The notes beneath the pieces are model-generated. The model ran no database searches and was not told the origin of the DNA. It saw only the letters and a program-made list of their open reading frames with translations. From assembly GCA_011682665.1 (NCBI GenBank), contig JAACEG010000008.1, forward strand, positions 1-14,512: a DNA stretch of 14,512 nucleotides, in the 5' to 3' direction. The translations under genes and the position numbers were made by a program. Below, piece by piece: positions 13,179 to 14,512 of the stretch (positions are counted from its first letter, which is position 1; every line of letters begins with the position of its first letter). Source of the stretch: Lysobacteraceae bacterium. GTDB lineage: Bacteria > Patescibacteriota > Patescibacteriia > JAACEG01.

Positions 13179-13784
13179 TCACAAAGTAATTTTATCTATT
13201 ACCACGATTTTTTTATTTTCCAAAATATTATACAAAAATCTATCAGCAATGTCTTTACGATACAAAAATTCAGTTTTTGACATTAAAGTATAATTTATAT
13301 TTCTATTTAATTCTTTTTCAAATTTATTAATAATTTTGCTTATTTTTACCTTATTTGCTCTTCCAACTATCAATATATCAATAGGTGAATTAGGAAAATC
13401 AACAAATATTCCAGTAAAAACCAAATAATTTATATTGCCTGCTTTAGCGATTTCTTTACAAATTCCCTCTTTAATAACAAGATGAGATCTTAAAATTAAA
13501 GATTTTAATTCAGGATAAAGATCAAAATTTATATTTGCTTGAAAATATTTTCGCTGAGACTTTCCCTTTTTGATAGCATCCTTTTTTTCTTCATCTTGTT
13601 TAGAATCAGATACAAAATTTAAAATTCCGATAGAAACTAAATTATTAATTTCCCTACGCACAGAATTAATTTGCGAATCAAATAATCTTGTAAGTTGTCT
13701 TATATAATATCGTTTATTAGGATTAGCTAAAAATAACCTTAATAATTTTACCCTGATTTTAGAATTAAATAATTGCTCAAGCAT
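13179..13784 (-). CDS. Winged-helix protein with a nucleotidyltransferase-like C-domain
   Basis: 201 aa. Residues 1-60 look like an ArsR/MarR-type winged helix: LFNSKIRVKLLRLFLANPNKRYYIRQLTRLF then a recognition helix SQINSVRREINNLVSIGIL. A charged linker (62-80) and wing follow. Residues about 105-200 resemble a minimal nucleotidyltransferase fold: LVFTGIFVDFPNSPIDILIVG (121-141) has the spacing of the G-S...D-x-D motif, but the GS is replaced by GI and only one aspartate of the usual pair is clear, so catalysis is doubtful. Probably a transcription regulator; the 46-bp inverted repeat at the operon start is a possible target. ATG at 13784, ten bases after the membrane-protein gene and so in the same transcript. 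Function unknown beyond likely DNA binding. Confidence 0.75.
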   Translation of the reverse strand: MLEQLFNSKIRVKLLRLFLANPNKRYYIRQLTRLFDSQINSVRREINNLVSIGILNFVSDSKQDEEKKDAIKKGKSQRKYFQANINFDLYPELKSLILRSHLVIKEGICKEIAKAGNINYLVFTGIFVDFPNSPIDILIVGRANKVKISKIINKFEKELNRNINYTLMSKTEFLYRKDIADRFLYNILENKKIVVIDKITL

Positions 13785-13794
13785 ATTTAAAAGA

Positions 13795-14301
13795 TTATCT
13801 TCTCACAAAAAAAAGACTGAACATCGGTGCTGACATCCAGATAAAAAACATTAGGGGATTCGTAAAAACAATTTTTAAAAATAGACTTAAATTTAAACCT
13901 ATATAAGGAGGTAAAAAATAATGAATGCTTATATTCACAAATAATATAATTGCTAAAATATTTAAAAAAAATTGTTTTCCATCTTTTTGGTAATATGACC
14001 TTGCATAACTTTTGAAAAATCCTGTTCTGAGAAATAAAATAAAAAACAAAATTATTATTATAACAAACAAAATTTCAGGGATAAATATATTACTTGAAAA
14101 AAATTTCCATCGTAAAAGACTTAGACTAACCGCGTTGAACTCTTCAACAAAAACAAAACTTAAATAAATGCTTAAAATTAAAATCATTGCCTTTTCTTTT
14201 TTAATAAAAAAAATAAAAAAAGCAAAAAATAAAGTAAAACTTGAAATAATGATCAAATCCCAAACATTTATAAAATTTATTATATTATTTATTATCCCCA
14301 T
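13795..14301 (-). CDS. Small multi-TM membrane protein of unknown function
   Basis: About 168 aa from the ATG at 14301, nearly all hydrophobic, with five likely membrane helices (about 10-32, 37-54, 72-92, 112-131 and 141-164) and short basic loops such as KKEK and KSYARSYYQKDGK. No catalytic motif or known family was recognised. A TTG at 14337 would add twelve residues; neither start has a Shine-Dalgarno. It is the first gene after the promoter at 14452-14480 and is followed ten bases later by the winged-helix gene, a pairing that hints at a regulated membrane function. It could be a membrane partner of the regulator. Confidence 0.75.
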   Translation of the reverse strand: MGIINNIINFINVWDLIIISSFTLFFAFFIFFIKKEKAMILILSIYLSFVFVEEFNAVSLSLLRWKFFSSNIFIPEILFVIIIILFFILFLRTGFFKSYARSYYQKDGKQFFLNILAIILFVNISIHYFLPPYIGLNLSLFLKIVFTNPLMFFIWMSAPMFSLFFVRR

Positions 14302-14402
14302 AAAAATTGATATAATCTTAAAATTTTCAACAATCAATTTTCAAACAATAAAATAAAAAGTTAAAAAATTTAACTGTGATTTTGAATTTTGAATTTTGTT
14401 TA

Positions 14403-14448
14403 AATATTCAAATGTTTGTGTGTTAAAATGTCAAAATGTTTGAATATT
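14403..14448. promoter_or_regulatory. Inverted repeat at the start of the right-hand operon
   Basis: AATATTCAAA (14403-14412) and its exact reverse complement TTTGAATATT (14439-14448) enclose 26 bases that also contain the related AATGTTTG and AAATGTTTG. The outer edge coincides with the predicted transcription start (about 14445). It could be an operator or a leader hairpin. Confidence 0.5.
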
Positions 14449-14451
14449 TTT

Positions 14452-14480
14452 ATTATATCATAAATAAGAATATTCGCCAA
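14452..14480 (-). promoter_or_regulatory. Promoter of the right-hand minus-strand operon
   Basis: TTGGCG (14480-14475), a 17-base spacer and TATAAT (14457-14452) preceded by TGA on the minus strand. The leader to the ATG at 14301 would be about 145 bases and includes AAAATTC heptamers at about 14379-14400. Confidence 0.75.
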
Positions 14481-14490
14481 AATAAAAAAT

Positions 14491-14512
14491 AAAAGCCTAC
14501 TCGTCCATTTGG
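14491..14512 (-). terminator. 3' half of a terminator cut by the window edge
   Basis: On the minus strand CC, a loop AAAT, then GGACGAGTAGGC and TTTTATTTTTT. The arm is G/C-rich and followed by a T-run, but its partner arm lies outside the window. It would end a minus-strand gene located to the right, immediately before the operon promoter. Confidence 0.6.

Noticed and set aside
1..14512. TGA recoding to glycine (code 25)
   Set aside because: TGA terminates the corA-like, methyltransferase and acyltransferase-like genes at natural ends, and conserved glycines use GGN codons.

Overview
The window looks like part of a Candidatus Patescibacteria (CPR) genome, most likely Parcubacteria-like. The coding sequence is very AT-rich and lysine/asparagine/isoleucine-rich, and most genes have weak or no Shine-Dalgarno sites. 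A compact division/wall cluster is interrupted by small palindromic repeats of kinds common in that group. TGA is used as a stop codon (for example in the corA-like and acyltransferase genes), so the code-25 lineages that read TGA as glycine are unlikely. The taxonomic call is an inference from style, not from a marker search.

Left part (1-4812, minus strand): a dcw cluster reads mraZ -> rsmH -> ftsL-like -> ftsI (penicillin-binding protein) -> murF (cut by the left edge). It starts from a near-consensus promoter at 4912-4940 with three 10-bp-spaced TGG repeats typical of MraZ autoregulation. Two repeat islands break the cluster: GGGATTGCTTCG-type units between ftsL and ftsI, bounded by perfect 16-bp inverted repeats, and C/G-rich palindromes plus TTGAAAA heptamers between ftsI and murF. 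The same heptamer array also lies inside the rsmH reading frame.

Centre (4813-8747): the 441-bp divergent region carries the mraZ promoter, a plus-strand promoter and two perfect DnaA 9-mers. One 9-mer sits between the two -35 elements. Rightward lie another GGGATTGCTTCG island, a 693-aa unknown protein (PP2C-like fold, membrane anchor, coiled coil, beta-propeller-like C-terminus), a second cluster of C/G-rich palindromes, and a CorA-family metal transporter ending at a terminator.

Right part (8672-14512, minus strand): a probable operon starts at the promoter at 14452-14480. It encodes a small membrane protein, a winged-helix/nucleotidyltransferase-like regulator, a PlsC-type acyltransferase, a SAM methyltransferase, a GNAT-fold protein with LuxI/FeeM-like catalytic residues, and a multi-TM GAF histidine kinase, followed by a terminator. 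The last three genes overlap or nearly abut. An acyl-signal-synthase-like enzyme next to a membrane histidine kinase suggests a small-molecule signalling module in a CPR bacterium, which is the most interesting system here. The methyltransferase reading frame appears to begin at a non-canonical ATA codon behind the only full Shine-Dalgarno in the window. No tRNA, rRNA, CRISPR array or transposase gene was found.
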